This document shows positions 14,991-23,117 of a stretch of DNA of 32,236 nucleotides, in pieces. Source of the stretch: Natronohydrobacter sp. (GTDB lineage Bacteria > Pseudomonadota > Alphaproteobacteria > Rhodobacterales > Rhodobacteraceae); contig SKGU01000128.1 in NCBI GenBank assembly GCA_007117255.1, positions 1 through 32,236 of the forward strand. Direction: 5' to 3'. Positions within the stretch are counted from its first letter, which is position 1, and the number at the start of each line of letters is the position of its first letter. The translations under genes were made by a program, and so were the position numbers. The notes beneath the pieces are model-generated. The model was not told the origin of the DNA. It did not search any database and saw only the letters and a list, made by a program, of their open reading frames with translations.

Positions 14991-15019
14991 AAAAAAGGGC
15001 GCACATCTCTGTGGCCCTT
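14991..15019 (-). terminator. Rho-independent terminator of the NYN-domain gene
   Basis: On the minus strand the stem AAGGGC-CACA / TGTG-(C bulge)-GCCCTT with a GAGA loop is followed by a run of six U overlapping the stem base. It lies about 30 nt beyond the NYN gene stop. The rest of the 14828-15049 gap shows nothing I recognise. Confidence 0.85.
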
Positions 15020-15049
15020 CTCTCATCTGCTTCGGGTTTGGCGCTCGAT

Positions 15050-15625
15050 TCAGGTTTCGCTCATCTCTGGTGTCGGTTCGCGATCAAAGCGCGGTTCGCG
15101 CGGTGGGCGACCAATGACATCGCGCAACTCGTCCAGTTCGATGAAGTTGTCAGCCTGACGGCGCAGGTCATCTGCGATCATGGGCGGATGGCTGCGGATG
15201 GTAGAGACCACCGATACACGCACGCCCTGACGTTGCAAGCTTTCCACCAGCGGGCGGAAATCGCCGTCACCAGAGAACAGCACAGCATGATCCAGTCGTG
15301 GCGCAAGCTCCATGGCATCGACAGCCAGTTCGATATCCATATTGCCCTTGACCTTACGTCGACCCATCGAGTCGGTGTACTCTTTCGCGGCCTTTGTCAC
15401 CATGTTGTAACCATTATAGTGCAACCAGTCGACAAGCGGACGGATCGGAGAGTACTCGTCATTCTCAAGCAGGGCCGTGTAGTAGAAGGCACGCAGCAAT
15501 TTGCCGCGGCGCATGAACTCTTGTCGAAGGAGCTTGTAGTCGATGTCAAAACCTAGCGCCTTGCCGGCAGCATAAAGGTTTGCGCCATCTATAAAGAGCG
15601 CGAGGCGCTCATCTTTGTAGAACAT
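15050..15625 (-). CDS. NYN-domain (LabA/DUF88-like) putative ribonuclease
   Basis: A 191-residue protein of the LabA/DUF88 branch of NYN domains, a PIN-like nuclease fold. Acidic residues expected at the metal site are present: D13 in LALFIDGANLY, D97 in KGNMDIELAVDAM, and D120 and D122 in LFSGDGDFRPLV. The C-terminal tail after about 165 is charged and variable. The family is thought to act in RNA processing or turnover; the substrate is unknown. Start ATG 15625 was chosen because AAGGT lies 7 nt upstream and the conserved region begins soon after it; the frame is open to 15697 without support. It has its own strong terminator and is divergent from folK. Confidence 0.88.
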   Translation of the reverse strand: MFYKDERLALFIDGANLYAAGKALGFDIDYKLLRQEFMRRGKLLRAFYYTALLENDEYSPIRPLVDWLHYNGYNMVTKAAKEYTDSMGRRKVKGNMDIELAVDAMELAPRLDHAVLFSGDGDFRPLVESLQRQGVRVSVVSTIRSHPPMIADDLRRQADNFIELDELRDVIGRPPREPRFDREPTPEMSET

Positions 15626-15735
15626 TTGTTTTACCTTGTGAGAAACGACATCTAGGATAAAGGTGCTTCTTGCTCGGCGTTCCGGGCTGCATTGCAAGCG
15701 GAAACTCTAAATACAATGAAACACCTTAACATGGC

Positions 15736-16392
15736 ATGAGACATAGACACACTCCTGAAAAATGCAATCTTGTGCTGGTGGCCCTTGGGGGTAACGTCAA
15801 TGGGCAAATGGATAGTCCTATCGCACAAATTGACGCTGCGATTCATCAAATTTTTCAAGCAGGTCTTGGGCTTGAGCGGGTTAGCAGGATGTGGAATACC
15901 CCTGCTTTCCCTGCGGGTTCAGGTCCCGATTTCGTGAATGCCGCTCTCGCTTGTGTGACTGATTTAGCGCCGACACGGATATTGGAAAGGCTTCATGACA
16001 TCGAAGAACAGGCAGGGCGTGTAAGGGGTGCGCGTTGGGCTGCGCGGGTGATCGATCTGGATCTGCTTGCAGTGGGTGATCTGGTTTTGCCCGATATTGA
16101 TCACTATCGCCAGTGGGCAGGGTTGCCCCTCGCAGAGCAAATGAAACGCACGCCTGATGAACTCATCTTGCCCCATCCCCGTATGCAGGATCGTGCTTTC
16201 GTTTTGGTGCCGTTGATGGATATTGCGCCTGACTGGCGCCACCCTGTATCCGGGCGCACTGTCACCGAGATGCATGCGGCCTTGTGCCCGGAAGACATTG
16301 CACAAGTGGTGCCGGTTTCACATGAAATTCACACTGATATCGGTGTGCATGGCTTGTCATGCGCGCCAATGCATAGTAGGCACGGCGCTTGA
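15736..16392 (+). CDS. folK: 2-amino-4-hydroxy-6-hydroxymethyldihydropteridine diphosphokinase
   Basis: A 218-residue HPPK, the enzyme that pyrophosphorylates 6-hydroxymethyl-7,8-dihydropterin in folate synthesis. It shows ALGGNVNG near the start, the Mg/ATP motif RWAARVIDLDLL with D107 and D109, and ILPHPRMQDRAFVLVPL (144-160) with H147 and R149. It is longer than E. coli FolK (159 residues). There is an insertion around 118-142 and a C-terminal tail of about 25 residues after PEDIAQVV with no known motif. No good ribosome site precedes ATG 15736. FolP and FolB are not adjacent. It is the first gene of the plus-strand housekeeping run and lies 30 bp before rpoZ. Confidence 0.92.
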   Translation: MRHRHTPEKCNLVLVALGGNVNGQMDSPIAQIDAAIHQIFQAGLGLERVSRMWNTPAFPAGSGPDFVNAALACVTDLAPTRILERLHDIEEQAGRVRGARWAARVIDLDLLAVGDLVLPDIDHYRQWAGLPLAEQMKRTPDELILPHPRMQDRAFVLVPLMDIAPDWRHPVSGRTVTEMHAALCPEDIAQVVPVSHEIHTDIGVHGLSCAPMHSRHGA

Positions 16393-16422
16393 TCCGGATT
16401 TTTAGACGAGAAGGAGCTGCTC

Positions 16423-16782
16423 ATGGCCCGCGTGACAGTGGAAGATTGTGTCGACAAAGTGCCCAACCGCTTCGAGTTGGTGGCGTTGGCATCGCACCGC
16501 GCCCGTGAGATTGCAGCCGGTTCGCCAATCACGGTTGACCGCGAAAACGATAAGAACCCGGTTGTTGCCTTGCGCGAAATCGCTGAGGAGACTCAACTGG
16601 CAGATCATCTGCGAGAGCGCATGATCGAAAGCCTGCAAACGCAGATTGAAGTCGATATGCCTGAAGACGACGATATGGCCCTGATGATGGGCGGCCCAGA
16701 GCAGGACCAGCCCGAACAGGACGGGATGAACGAGGCGCAGATGTTGCGCGCCTTGATGGAAGCTCAAGGGCAGGCAGGCTGA
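16423..16782 (+). CDS. rpoZ: DNA-directed RNA polymerase omega subunit
   Basis: A 119-residue omega subunit with the conserved N-terminal block MARVTVEDC, then [16 protein letters not shown] (15-30) and [11 protein letters not shown] (45-55). The C-terminal third is an acidic Asp/Glu/Gln-rich tail, as in other Alphaproteobacteria. Omega stabilises the beta-prime subunit and, in Proteobacteria, forms part of one ppGpp-binding site on RNA polymerase, which fits its place directly upstream of the ppGpp synthetase gene. The start has AAGGAG at 16411-16416, 6 nt upstream. A 60-bp gap with a GGCGCG-CAA-CGCGCC hairpin (16795-16809) separates it from rsh. Confidence 0.95.
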   Translation: MARVTVEDCVDKVPNRFELVALASHRAREIAAGSPITVDRENDKNPVVALREIAEETQLADHLRERMIESLQTQIEVDMPEDDDMALMMGGPEQDQPEQDGMNEAQMLRALMEAQGQAG

Positions 16783-16842
16783 GCCTGACTTGCTGGCGCG
16801 CAACGCGCCCACACTGGCTGACGGGCAGAAGGGGCCGCAGGC

Positions 16843-18960
16843 GTGATCACGCAAGATGATCTGATCGCACTTGTGCGCAATTACAATCCGCGCTGTGACG
16901 AAGGTCTGATCCGTCAGGCATGGGACTATGGCGTCCGAATGCATGAGGGACAATTCAGGCATTCGGGCGAGCCGTATTTCACGCATCCGGTCGCCGTCGC
17001 GGCATTACTGTCTGAAATGCGCCTTGATGACGCGACGATCATCACTGCGCTGTTGCACGATACGATCGAAGACACAAAATCCACCTATTCCGAAGTGTCG
17101 CGTCTGTTTGGTGCGGAAATCGCCGAATTGGTTGACGGGGTCACCAAGCTGACCAACCTTCAGCTCTCGTCATCCGAGGCCAAGCAGGCCGAGAATATCC
17201 GCAAGCTCTTGATCGCCATGTCGCGCGATTTGCGTGTGATCCTTGTCAAGCTCGCGGACCGTTTGCATAATATGCGCACCATCCGCTCCATGCGTGCCGA
17301 CAAGCAAGCGCAAAAAGCGCGCGAAACCATGGATATCTATGCGCCACTGGCCGGTCGCATGGGCATGCAATGGATGCGCGAGGAACTCGAGGATCTCGCA
17401 TTTCGGGTGCTTAATCCAGAAGCCCGTAACTCGATCCTGCGCCGATTCATTACATTGCAACGCGAAGCAGGCGACGTGGTGCACCGCATTGGTGCAGATA
17501 TCCGTGCTGAGTTGGACCGTGCCGGGATCGAGGCTGACGTTTATGGCCGTGCCAAGAAGCCCTATTCGATCTGGCGCAAGATGCAGGAAAAGGATCTGGC
17601 CTTCTCGCGCCTGTCCGACATCTACGGTTTCCGCATCATCACTGATAAATCCGAAGATTGCTACCGCGTCCTGGGCGTGGTGCATAATCGCTGGCGCGCG
17701 GTTCCGGGGCGGTTCAAGGATTACATCAGTCAGCCCAAATCGAATGGGTATCGCTCGATCCATACCACTGTGTCCGGGCGGGACGGCAAGCGGGTTGAAA
17801 TTCAGATACGCACTGTCGAAATGCACGAGGTCGCCGAAGCCGGGGTTGCCGCGCATTGGGCGTATCGCGATGGTCAGCGCTCGGAAAACCCCTTTGCAGT
17901 CGATCCGGCGAAGTGGATCAGCACACTGACCGAAGGTTTCGATAGCGAGGACGATCACGACGCGTTTCTTGAGCATGTGAAGCTTGAGATGTACTCGGAT
18001 CAGGTCTTCTGTTTCTCGCCCAAAGGGGATGTGATCCAATTGCCGCGCGGCGCGACCCCTCTGGATTTCGCCTATGCGATCCATACCCGGATTGGTGATG
18101 GCTGCGTGTCTGCAAAGGTGGACGGGCTGCGTGTGCCGCTATGGACGCGACTCAGGAATGGCCAGTCGGTCGAGATCATCACAGCAGAGGGCCAGCGCCC
18201 GCAATCAAGCTGGATTGATATCGTCGTCACCGGGCGCGCGAAATCCGCAATCCGCCGCGCGCTGCGCGATGAGGATCGCGAACGCTTCATCCGGTTGGGC
18301 AATGAACTGTTGCGCCTTGCTTTCGAGGGGGCAGGCCGCGAGGTGAGCCAGAAGGCGCTGGGCACTGCCGCCAAGCTTCTCAGCATCCCTGATGCGACAG
18401 AGTTGCGCGCAAGGGTCGGTGCTGCCGAAATCAGTGCACGCAGTGTGGTTGCTGCGCTGTACCCCGAAATGGCTTTGTCCGAGCCAGAAGTGGATGCAAC
18501 CCATCCGGTCGCCGGGCTGGAGGCCGACCAGTCCTTCCGCCGCGCGCCCTGCTGCCAGCCACTGCCGGGTGAGCGCATTATCGGGATTACCTATCGTGGC
18601 AAGGGTGTGGTAGCGCATAGCATGGATTGCGACGCGCTGGCCGAATATGATGACCAGCCAGAACGCTGGATCGACCTGCGCTGGCTCGATGGCACGCATC
18701 CGGCAGTTTACGATGTGACGCTGGATTTGACGATTTCCAATGATGCTGGTGTTCTGGGGCGTGTGTGCAGCTTGATTGGCGAGCATAAGGCCAATATCTC
18801 TGATCTACGATTCGTAGACCGCAAACCGGATTTCTACCGCCTGCTGGTCGAAGTGGAGTTGCGTGGAATTTCGCATCTGCATCAGGTCATGACGGCGCTT
18901 GATGCGGAAACGGCAATTGCTCAGGTGACACGGTCACGGGATCCATCGTTACGCCCCTAG
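16843..18960 (+). CDS. rsh: Bifunctional (p)ppGpp synthetase/hydrolase (Rsh)
   Basis: A 705-residue long RelA/SpoT homologue that makes and degrades (p)ppGpp. The HD hydrolase domain is intact: H48, H72-D73 (LLHDTIEDT) and D139 (KLADRLHNM). The synthetase domain follows with GRAKKPYSI (235-243), D259 in SDIYGFRI, the RFKD loop (290-293) and E319 in VEIQIRT. The RxKD-type loop together with a complete HD site marks the bifunctional class. A TGS domain (about 390-450), a cysteine-containing region with APCCQP, and a C-terminal ACT domain (about 630-705) complete it. The start codon is GTG at 16843 with AAGGGG 8 nt upstream. It is probably the only long Rsh of the cell, as in most Alphaproteobacteria. 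Confidence 0.96.
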   Translation: MITQDDLIALVRNYNPRCDEGLIRQAWDYGVRMHEGQFRHSGEPYFTHPVAVAALLSEMRLDDATIITALLHDTIEDTKSTYSEVSRLFGAEIAELVDGVTKLTNLQLSSSEAKQAENIRKLLIAMSRDLRVILVKLADRLHNMRTIRSMRADKQAQKARETMDIYAPLAGRMGMQWMREELEDLAFRVLNPEARNSILRRFITLQREAGDVVHRIGADIRAELDRAGIEADVYGRAKKPYSIWRKMQEKDLAFSRLSDIYGFRIITDKSEDCYRVLGVVHNRWRAVPGRFKDYISQPKSNGYRSIHTTVSGRDGKRVEIQIRTVEMHEVAEAGVAAHWAYRDGQRSENPFAVDPAKWISTLTEGFDSEDDHDAFLEHVKLEMYSDQVFCFSPKGDVIQLPRGATPLDFAYAIHTRIGDGCVSAKVDGLRVPLWTRLRNGQSVEIITAEGQRPQSSWIDIVVTGRAKSAIRRALRDEDRERFIRLGNELLRLAFEGAGREVSQKALGTAAKLLSIPDATELRARVGAAEISARSVVAALYPEMALSEPEVDATHPVAGLEADQSFRRAPCCQPLPGERIIGITYRGKGVVAHSMDCDALAEYDDQPERWIDLRWLDGTHPAVYDVTLDLTISNDAGVLGRVCSLIGEHKANISDLRFVDRKPDFYRLLVEVELRGISHLHQVMTALDAETAIAQVTRSRDPSLRP

Positions 18961-19008
18961 GGCTATATTGGTCAGGCTGCGCCAGCCAAGGGAAAGTCGG
19001 GTAGTTTG

Positions 19009-19632
19009 GTGTTCAGACGTCGCGCTCCACGCAATATTCGCCAGAAGCTGGTGAATATATTCTATCCAGGTGGCGGGTGGGCGCGCTCTGCAAGCTATGT
19101 GCTGCATCGATTGCGTCGCTTGCCTGACAGTCCAGAACGGATCGCGAAGGGTATTGCTGCGGGTGTAGCCGTCAGTTTCACACCCTTGTTCGGGTTGCAT
19201 TTCATCGCCGCCGCCTCGATTGCGTGGATGCTGCGCGGGAATATCTTTGCGTCGCTCCTGGCGACGTTCTTTGGCAATCCTTTCACCTTTCCGATGATCG
19301 TTGTGGGTGCGATTGAGCTGGGCAGTTTCCTTCTGGGCAGTGAAGGATCAGTGCGTCCTGGTGAAGCCATGCGGGCTTTCACTGGGCTCTGGTCGGAGGT
19401 TGGGCAGAATGCGCTGGCCATATTCACCGCCGAGCCGTTCCACTGGGAGAAGATGAGCAAATTCGGAGATGATATCTTCTTGCCATATCTGCTGGGGGGC
19501 TCGATTCTGGGTGGCATCTTCGGGATTGCCGCGTATTTTCTGTCCCTGCCTGTCATCCGAGCCTATCGCAAGCGGCGTCTGCGGAAGCTCCAGCAGCGTT
19601 TCGAGCTTGCGCGCAAGCAGCTTGACGAGTGA
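19009..19632 (+). CDS. DUF2062 inner-membrane protein
   Basis: A 207-residue membrane protein with the DUF2062 pattern. A basic N-terminus containing FYPGGGWARSASYVLHR is followed by DSPERIAKGIAAGVAVSFTPLFGLHF (with SFTPLFGLH strongly conserved), then NPFTFPMI, and three or four hydrophobic segments. The basic tail (YRKRRLRKLQQR) is cytoplasmic. The function of the family is not known. Two starts are possible: TTG 19006 or GTG 19009; I chose GTG because family members begin with MF-(K/R)-RR. It lies 48 bp after rsh and probably shares its transcript. Confidence 0.85.
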   Translation: MFRRRAPRNIRQKLVNIFYPGGGWARSASYVLHRLRRLPDSPERIAKGIAAGVAVSFTPLFGLHFIAAASIAWMLRGNIFASLLATFFGNPFTFPMIVVGAIELGSFLLGSEGSVRPGEAMRAFTGLWSEVGQNALAIFTAEPFHWEKMSKFGDDIFLPYLLGGSILGGIFGIAAYFLSLPVIRAYRKRRLRKLQQRFELARKQLDE

Positions 19633-19716
19633 TACTCGTGACATTGCGATATTTTGGTGTGTTGTGTTTATATTTGTTCAGATTATGTTCACGTCCATCG
19701 GGTGAAGGGGGAACCT

Positions 19717-20475
19717 ATGACACAGTCCATGTCTGATGCACCATTGCGTTTGGGGGTGAATATCGATCACGTCGCAACCGTGCGAAATGCACGCGGAGGC
19801 CGTGATCCAGACCCTGCGCGTGCTGCAATGATCGCGCAACAGGCGGGGGCGGATGGGCTTACCGTGCATCTGCGTGAAGACCGTCGCCACATCGTCGATG
19901 CGGATCTGCCCGCGATCATGAAGGCCGTAAGCCTGCCGATCAACCTGGAGATGGCCGCGACCGAAGAAATGCGCAGGATCGCGCTTGGCTTGCGTCCCCA
20001 TGCGGTCTGCATTGTGCCAGAGCGCCGCGAGGAACGTACCACGGAAGGCGGGCTTGAGGTCGCGCGGGATGACAAGCGCCTGCGCGAATTCATAGCACCT
20101 TTGCGTGAGGCAGGCGCGCGTGTGTCGCTATTCATCGCACCTGACGAGGCACAGGTCGAAGCGGCGGCGCGTGTCGGTGCACAGGTGATTGAGTTGCACA
20201 CAGGCAGCTATTGTCTCCACTGCGCAGATGGTGACGACAGCGCGCGCGATGAAGAATTGCGCAGGTTGTTTTCGGCTGCGGCGCTGGGCAAGGATCTGGG
20301 GTTGGAAGTGCATGCAGGACACGGGCTGAATTTCGAGAATGTCGGACCGATTGCCGCTATCCCCGAACTGGTTGAGCTGAATATCGGCCACTTCCTGATA
20401 GGCGAGGCGATTTTTGTCGGGCTGGAAGCAGCCATTCGTGAAATGCGCCGCCATATGATGTTGGCGCGGATGTAG
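19717..20475 (+). CDS. pdxJ: Pyridoxine 5'-phosphate synthase
   Basis: A 252-residue TIM-barrel enzyme that condenses 1-deoxyxylulose 5-phosphate and 3-amino-2-oxopropyl phosphate to pyridoxine 5'-phosphate. Conserved segments are [15 protein letters not shown] (14-28), [11 protein letters not shown] (49-59, with H51), NLEMA (76-80, E78), CIVPERREE (98-106), HTGSYC (161-166), and [10 protein letters not shown] (199-208). Start ATG 19717 was chosen because AAGGGGGA ends 5 nt upstream; the in-frame ATG at 19654 lies in an AT-rich region that looks like a promoter, with TTGCGA and TATATT-like elements near 19644-19674. The stop is 8 bp from acpS, an operon arrangement shared with E. coli. Confidence 0.96.
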   Translation: MTQSMSDAPLRLGVNIDHVATVRNARGGRDPDPARAAMIAQQAGADGLTVHLREDRRHIVDADLPAIMKAVSLPINLEMAATEEMRRIALGLRPHAVCIVPERREERTTEGGLEVARDDKRLREFIAPLREAGARVSLFIAPDEAQVEAAARVGAQVIELHTGSYCLHCADGDDSARDEELRRLFSAAALGKDLGLEVHAGHGLNFENVGPIAAIPELVELNIGHFLIGEAIFVGLEAAIREMRRHMMLARM

Positions 20476-20483
20476 CGAGCGAC

Positions 20484-20885
20484 ATGATCATCGGGATTGG
20501 GACTGATCTGGCAAATATCGACCGGATTGCCGGAACGCTTGCACGCTTCGGTGATCGCTTCCGTCAGCGCGTCTTTACAGAGGAAGAGCGCGCCCGCGCA
20601 TCACGGCGCGACGACGACCCGGCCACTTATGCCAAGCGCTGGGCCGCAAAAGAGGCATGTTCCAAAGCCTTGGGAACAGGGCTTGCGATGGGCATTTCAT
20701 GGCGTGATATGTGGGTGACGAACCTCAAAGGGGGGCAGCCCGTGATGCACGTGTCTGGCTGGGCGGCAGAGCGTCTGGCGGCGCTGACCCCCGAAGGCCA
20801 TGAGGCCGTGATCCATGTCAGTCTGACTGACGATCGCCCTTGGGCACAGGCATTCGTTGTGATCGAGGCGCGTAAATGCGTCTGA
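20484..20885 (+). CDS. acpS: Holo-[acyl-carrier-protein] synthase
   Basis: A 133-residue AcpS that transfers the 4'-phosphopantetheine arm from CoA to acyl carrier proteins. The Mg ligands are in [12 protein letters not shown] (D8) and [15 protein letters not shown] (E57), and VFTEEER (30-36) is also typical. It follows pdxJ by 8 bp. A second ACP (7211-7498) is encoded in this window and would be one of its substrates. In many Alphaproteobacteria lepB, rnc and era come next; here the strand is empty for 212 bp and then carries the VPEID-CTERM gene. Confidence 0.95.
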   Translation: MIIGIGTDLANIDRIAGTLARFGDRFRQRVFTEEERARASRRDDDPATYAKRWAAKEACSKALGTGLAMGISWRDMWVTNLKGGQPVMHVSGWAAERLAALTPEGHEAVIHVSLTDDRPWAQAFVVIEARKCV

Positions 20886-21097
20886 ACTGTTGCGCCAAGT
20901 TTCGAATCACGCGTGGCACGAACGACAAGATTTTTTCCAAACAGGGGTCAATACCGGGAAGTTGACGATACTGTTCATGTTTTGCTGGTCACGCTTTCAG
21001 CATTCACAGGAATCTCGCGCTGTGAGCAGAAAATTTCTTGCGAAATGACCCTGAGTGTTTTCATGGTGTTGCTGGGGAACATTTGAATGAGTGACGC

Positions 21098-21265
21098 ATG
21101 TGGTCTTTCTTGAATTCTTTCTGGTCGCGTGGTGACGGGACAACAACCAACGTTTCTTCGGTGCCTGAAATCGACGCATCGACCGGATTACTAGCGATGG
21201 CTGCGCTCGGTGCGGCTGTATTGTTTGCTTGGGAACGCCGTCGGCGTTTGGCCAAAAAAGCCTGA
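21098..21265 (+). CDS. VPEID-CTERM small sorting-signal protein, presumed exosortase E substrate
   Basis: A 55-residue protein. It begins MWSFLNSFWSRGDG, followed by a Thr/Ser-rich stretch, then the motif VPEID at 22-26, a hydrophobic segment at about 29-45, and the basic tail WERRRR (45-50) ending AKKA. The order motif, membrane helix, Arg cluster is that of exosortase recognition sequences, and VPEID is the named variant paired with exosortase E. That enzyme is encoded convergently 86 bp away. The mature part before VPEID is only about 21 residues, so nearly the whole protein is sorting signal. No N-terminal signal peptide is visible. Start ATG 21098 follows an in-frame TGA and has only a weak GAGTG upstream. 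The function is unknown. Confidence 0.8.
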   Translation: MWSFLNSFWSRGDGTTTNVSSVPEIDASTGLLAMAALGAAVLFAWERRRRLAKKA

Positions 21266-21303
21266 AATCATCATCGGCATAGCTGATTGATTGCTGATTG
21301 AAT

Positions 21304-21341
21304 GAACCGCCTCATGTGGACTTGAGGCGGTTCTTCTTTAT
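21304..21341 (+). terminator. Rho-independent terminator between the VPEID-CTERM gene and exosortase E
   Basis: A perfect 11-bp stem (GAACCGCCTCA / TGAGGCGGTTC) with an 8-nt loop is followed by TTCTTTAT, 39 bp after the VPEID-CTERM stop. It terminates the plus strand; the minus side lacks a U-tract, so it probably only helps to end the exosortase transcript. Confidence 0.85.
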
Positions 21342-21350
21342 GGGAAACAA

Positions 21351-22985
21351 TCAGATCAGGCCCAGATCTCCCAGTGCAATGGCTGATCCGGCGACAACAA
21401 TATTTGCCGCAATATGGGCCTGGACGGCATCGCCTACCCGGTTCCTGCGCAAGTAGACATATGCGAAGACAAGCCCGGCCAGCGTCGCTTCGACATAGCG
21501 CCCGTGCAGGATTGCAAACGCACCGGTCGAGATTGCAATGGCCAACCCCCTGCGTTGCCAGTCGTTGCCGTTGAAACGCGCCAGAAGATACCCGCGGAAG
21601 AAAAACTCTTCGATCAACGGCACCAGCAGGATCGTTCCGAATAAACGCAGAATCACCCAGATAATTGCACCTGCCAATGACATGCCAGCCAGCATGGTAC
21701 TCAATTCCGCGCCGCTGCCCGATGATCCGCCCTGCATGGCGATCCAGATCAGCCCGACACCTGCACCAAGTGCCCATGACAGACCGTCGAAATGCCATGG
21801 CAGCGCGCGAATAAGCCGCCAGAACGGCAAGAGTGCTGCCAGCATGATTGCCACACGCAACGGATAACCAAGCGCGGCAGGCGCGAAAAAGGCCGAGGCA
21901 ATCAGTCCAGACAGCATAAACGCGATGAATGGCAGGATCTGTGCGGCAATCATGTCTTGCGTGATCGGGGTAGAGGGCGCGCGTGCCTCTGCCCGATGAA
22001 GCGAGGCGGAGCGATGCACGATGATCAGGATACCCAGTGCCAGCAAGGTGAAGAAAATCCAGCCCGCGTAGCTGTGAAATCCGTCCACAGCCAGTCGTGG
22101 GGACACATGCGCGCCCAGCAACACAAGTGTAGCAATCCGCACGATATTCAGCACCCAGCTTGCCAGCAATGCCAGCGGCAGAACGATCAGCCAGAAGCGG
22201 GCATGCCGAATGGTTGCATGAAACAGCAGCGCATATAGTGCCACGAATCCGCCCACTAGAACGAAACCTTCTACACCAGAGCATTGCGCCGCAATATGAA
22301 CGGCGAAATCGTCGACACCCAGGATGAAAGTGTCGGGATCGGCGAAGGCCCCTGTGCCAAGAATGCGAAGCAGAACATAGACCAGCGCAAAGGTTAGAAA
22401 GGTAAGCGCCTCAATGTTCCACAGCGGCTGCATGGCGGCGGCCATTTCCGGCATGAAGGTCACGAAAACCAGAACCGCGCCGCCCAGCCAGCCAAGGCTG
22501 CGCAACAGCCAGCCCCAGTCAGATATTGGCGCAATCCAGCGTAGTGCGGCAGGTACGATGATCAGGCCGCCTGTGATCCAGATCGGCACGGCGCGCGCAA
22601 ACTGCTCCGGCCCGGCATCCTGCACAAGAAAAATGGCCGGGATCAGAAGGATAGCGAAGCCTGCAAATGCAAATACTCCGGCGATGTGGCTTGTGCGTGT
22701 TGTTTGTGCGGCACGCTGGGAGAATTCGGCGAAAACCGCAGGTCTTGCCAGAATCAGGACCGCGATGCCCGTGGCCAGTGCCATACCCCGCCCCAGTGCC
22801 GAGCGCAGGCCGCGGCACAGCTCATATGAACCGGTCGAGCCGCAATCGATATCAACAAAGAACTGATATATGACCGCCAGTGCAACAAGTTGCACCAACA
22901 AGATCAAGGCGCGAAACCGACCGCTATGGGCCTGCACCCGACCTGCCTCATGTCTCAGTTCGTTTCTATGATCACTGAAGGTCAT
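21351..22985 (-). CDS. xrtE: Exosortase E fused to CPBP/CAAX-type membrane protease (XrtE, VPEID-CTERM system)
   Basis: A 544-residue polytopic membrane protein with two catalytic halves. Residues 1-325 form an exosortase: C235 in AAQCSGVEGF, R283 in WVLNIVRIATL and H304 in DGFHSYAGW make the Cys-Arg-His triad of exosortases and archaeosortases. Residues about 345-544 form a CPBP/CAAX-type protease: EE at 459-460 in LIEEFFFRGYL, R464, H494 in AILHGRY, and H524 with N528 in AHIAAN. This fusion defines exosortase E. Exosortases cleave and re-attach C-terminal sorting signals, and the small VPEID-CTERM gene next door is the obvious substrate. Whether the protease half cuts the same protein is unknown. 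Start ATG 22985 has no clear ribosome site. No glycan or EPS genes lie beside it. Confidence 0.88.
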   Translation of the reverse strand: MTFSDHRNELRHEAGRVQAHSGRFRALILLVQLVALAVIYQFFVDIDCGSTGSYELCRGLRSALGRGMALATGIAVLILARPAVFAEFSQRAAQTTRTSHIAGVFAFAGFAILLIPAIFLVQDAGPEQFARAVPIWITGGLIIVPAALRWIAPISDWGWLLRSLGWLGGAVLVFVTFMPEMAAAMQPLWNIEALTFLTFALVYVLLRILGTGAFADPDTFILGVDDFAVHIAAQCSGVEGFVLVGGFVALYALLFHATIRHARFWLIVLPLALLASWVLNIVRIATLVLLGAHVSPRLAVDGFHSYAGWIFFTLLALGILIIVHRSASLHRAEARAPSTPITQDMIAAQILPFIAFMLSGLIASAFFAPAALGYPLRVAIMLAALLPFWRLIRALPWHFDGLSWALGAGVGLIWIAMQGGSSGSGAELSTMLAGMSLAGAIIWVILRLFGTILLVPLIEEFFFRGYLLARFNGNDWQRRGLAIAISTGAFAILHGRYVEATLAGLVFAYVYLRRNRVGDAVQAHIAANIVVAGSAIALGDLGLI

Positions 22986-23117
22986 GCTATATCAACGGTT
23001 TTCATGTAAGAATCTTCGGTTTGATAGGCACGAAAAATGGCGCAATTATGCTGAAAATCAGATGATCGTTTCGATACAGTCATGTATTTGCACCCGTGAT
23101 ACAATCAGGGTGCGCTG

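Noticed and set aside
16795-16809. GGCGCG-CAA-CGCGCC hairpin between rpoZ and rsh as a terminator
   Set aside because: The stem is only 6 bp with no U-tract, and rpoZ-rsh is a well-known co-transcribed pair.
17170-18084. 304-codon open frame on the minus strand inside rsh
   Set aside because: It lies wholly antisense to the conserved Rsh synthetase domain and has no recognisable protein features; long antisense frames are common in GC-rich genes.
20914-20920. TGGCACG, a perfect sigma-54 -24 element, upstream of the VPEID-CTERM gene
   Set aside because: The required GC of the -12 element is missing at the right spacing (ACAA instead of TTGC), so it is not a usable sigma-54 promoter.
21271-22284. 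337-codon minus-strand frame overlapping exosortase E
   Set aside because: It is a shifted frame of the same strand, rich in Arg and Cys, while the other frame shows intact exosortase and protease motifs.
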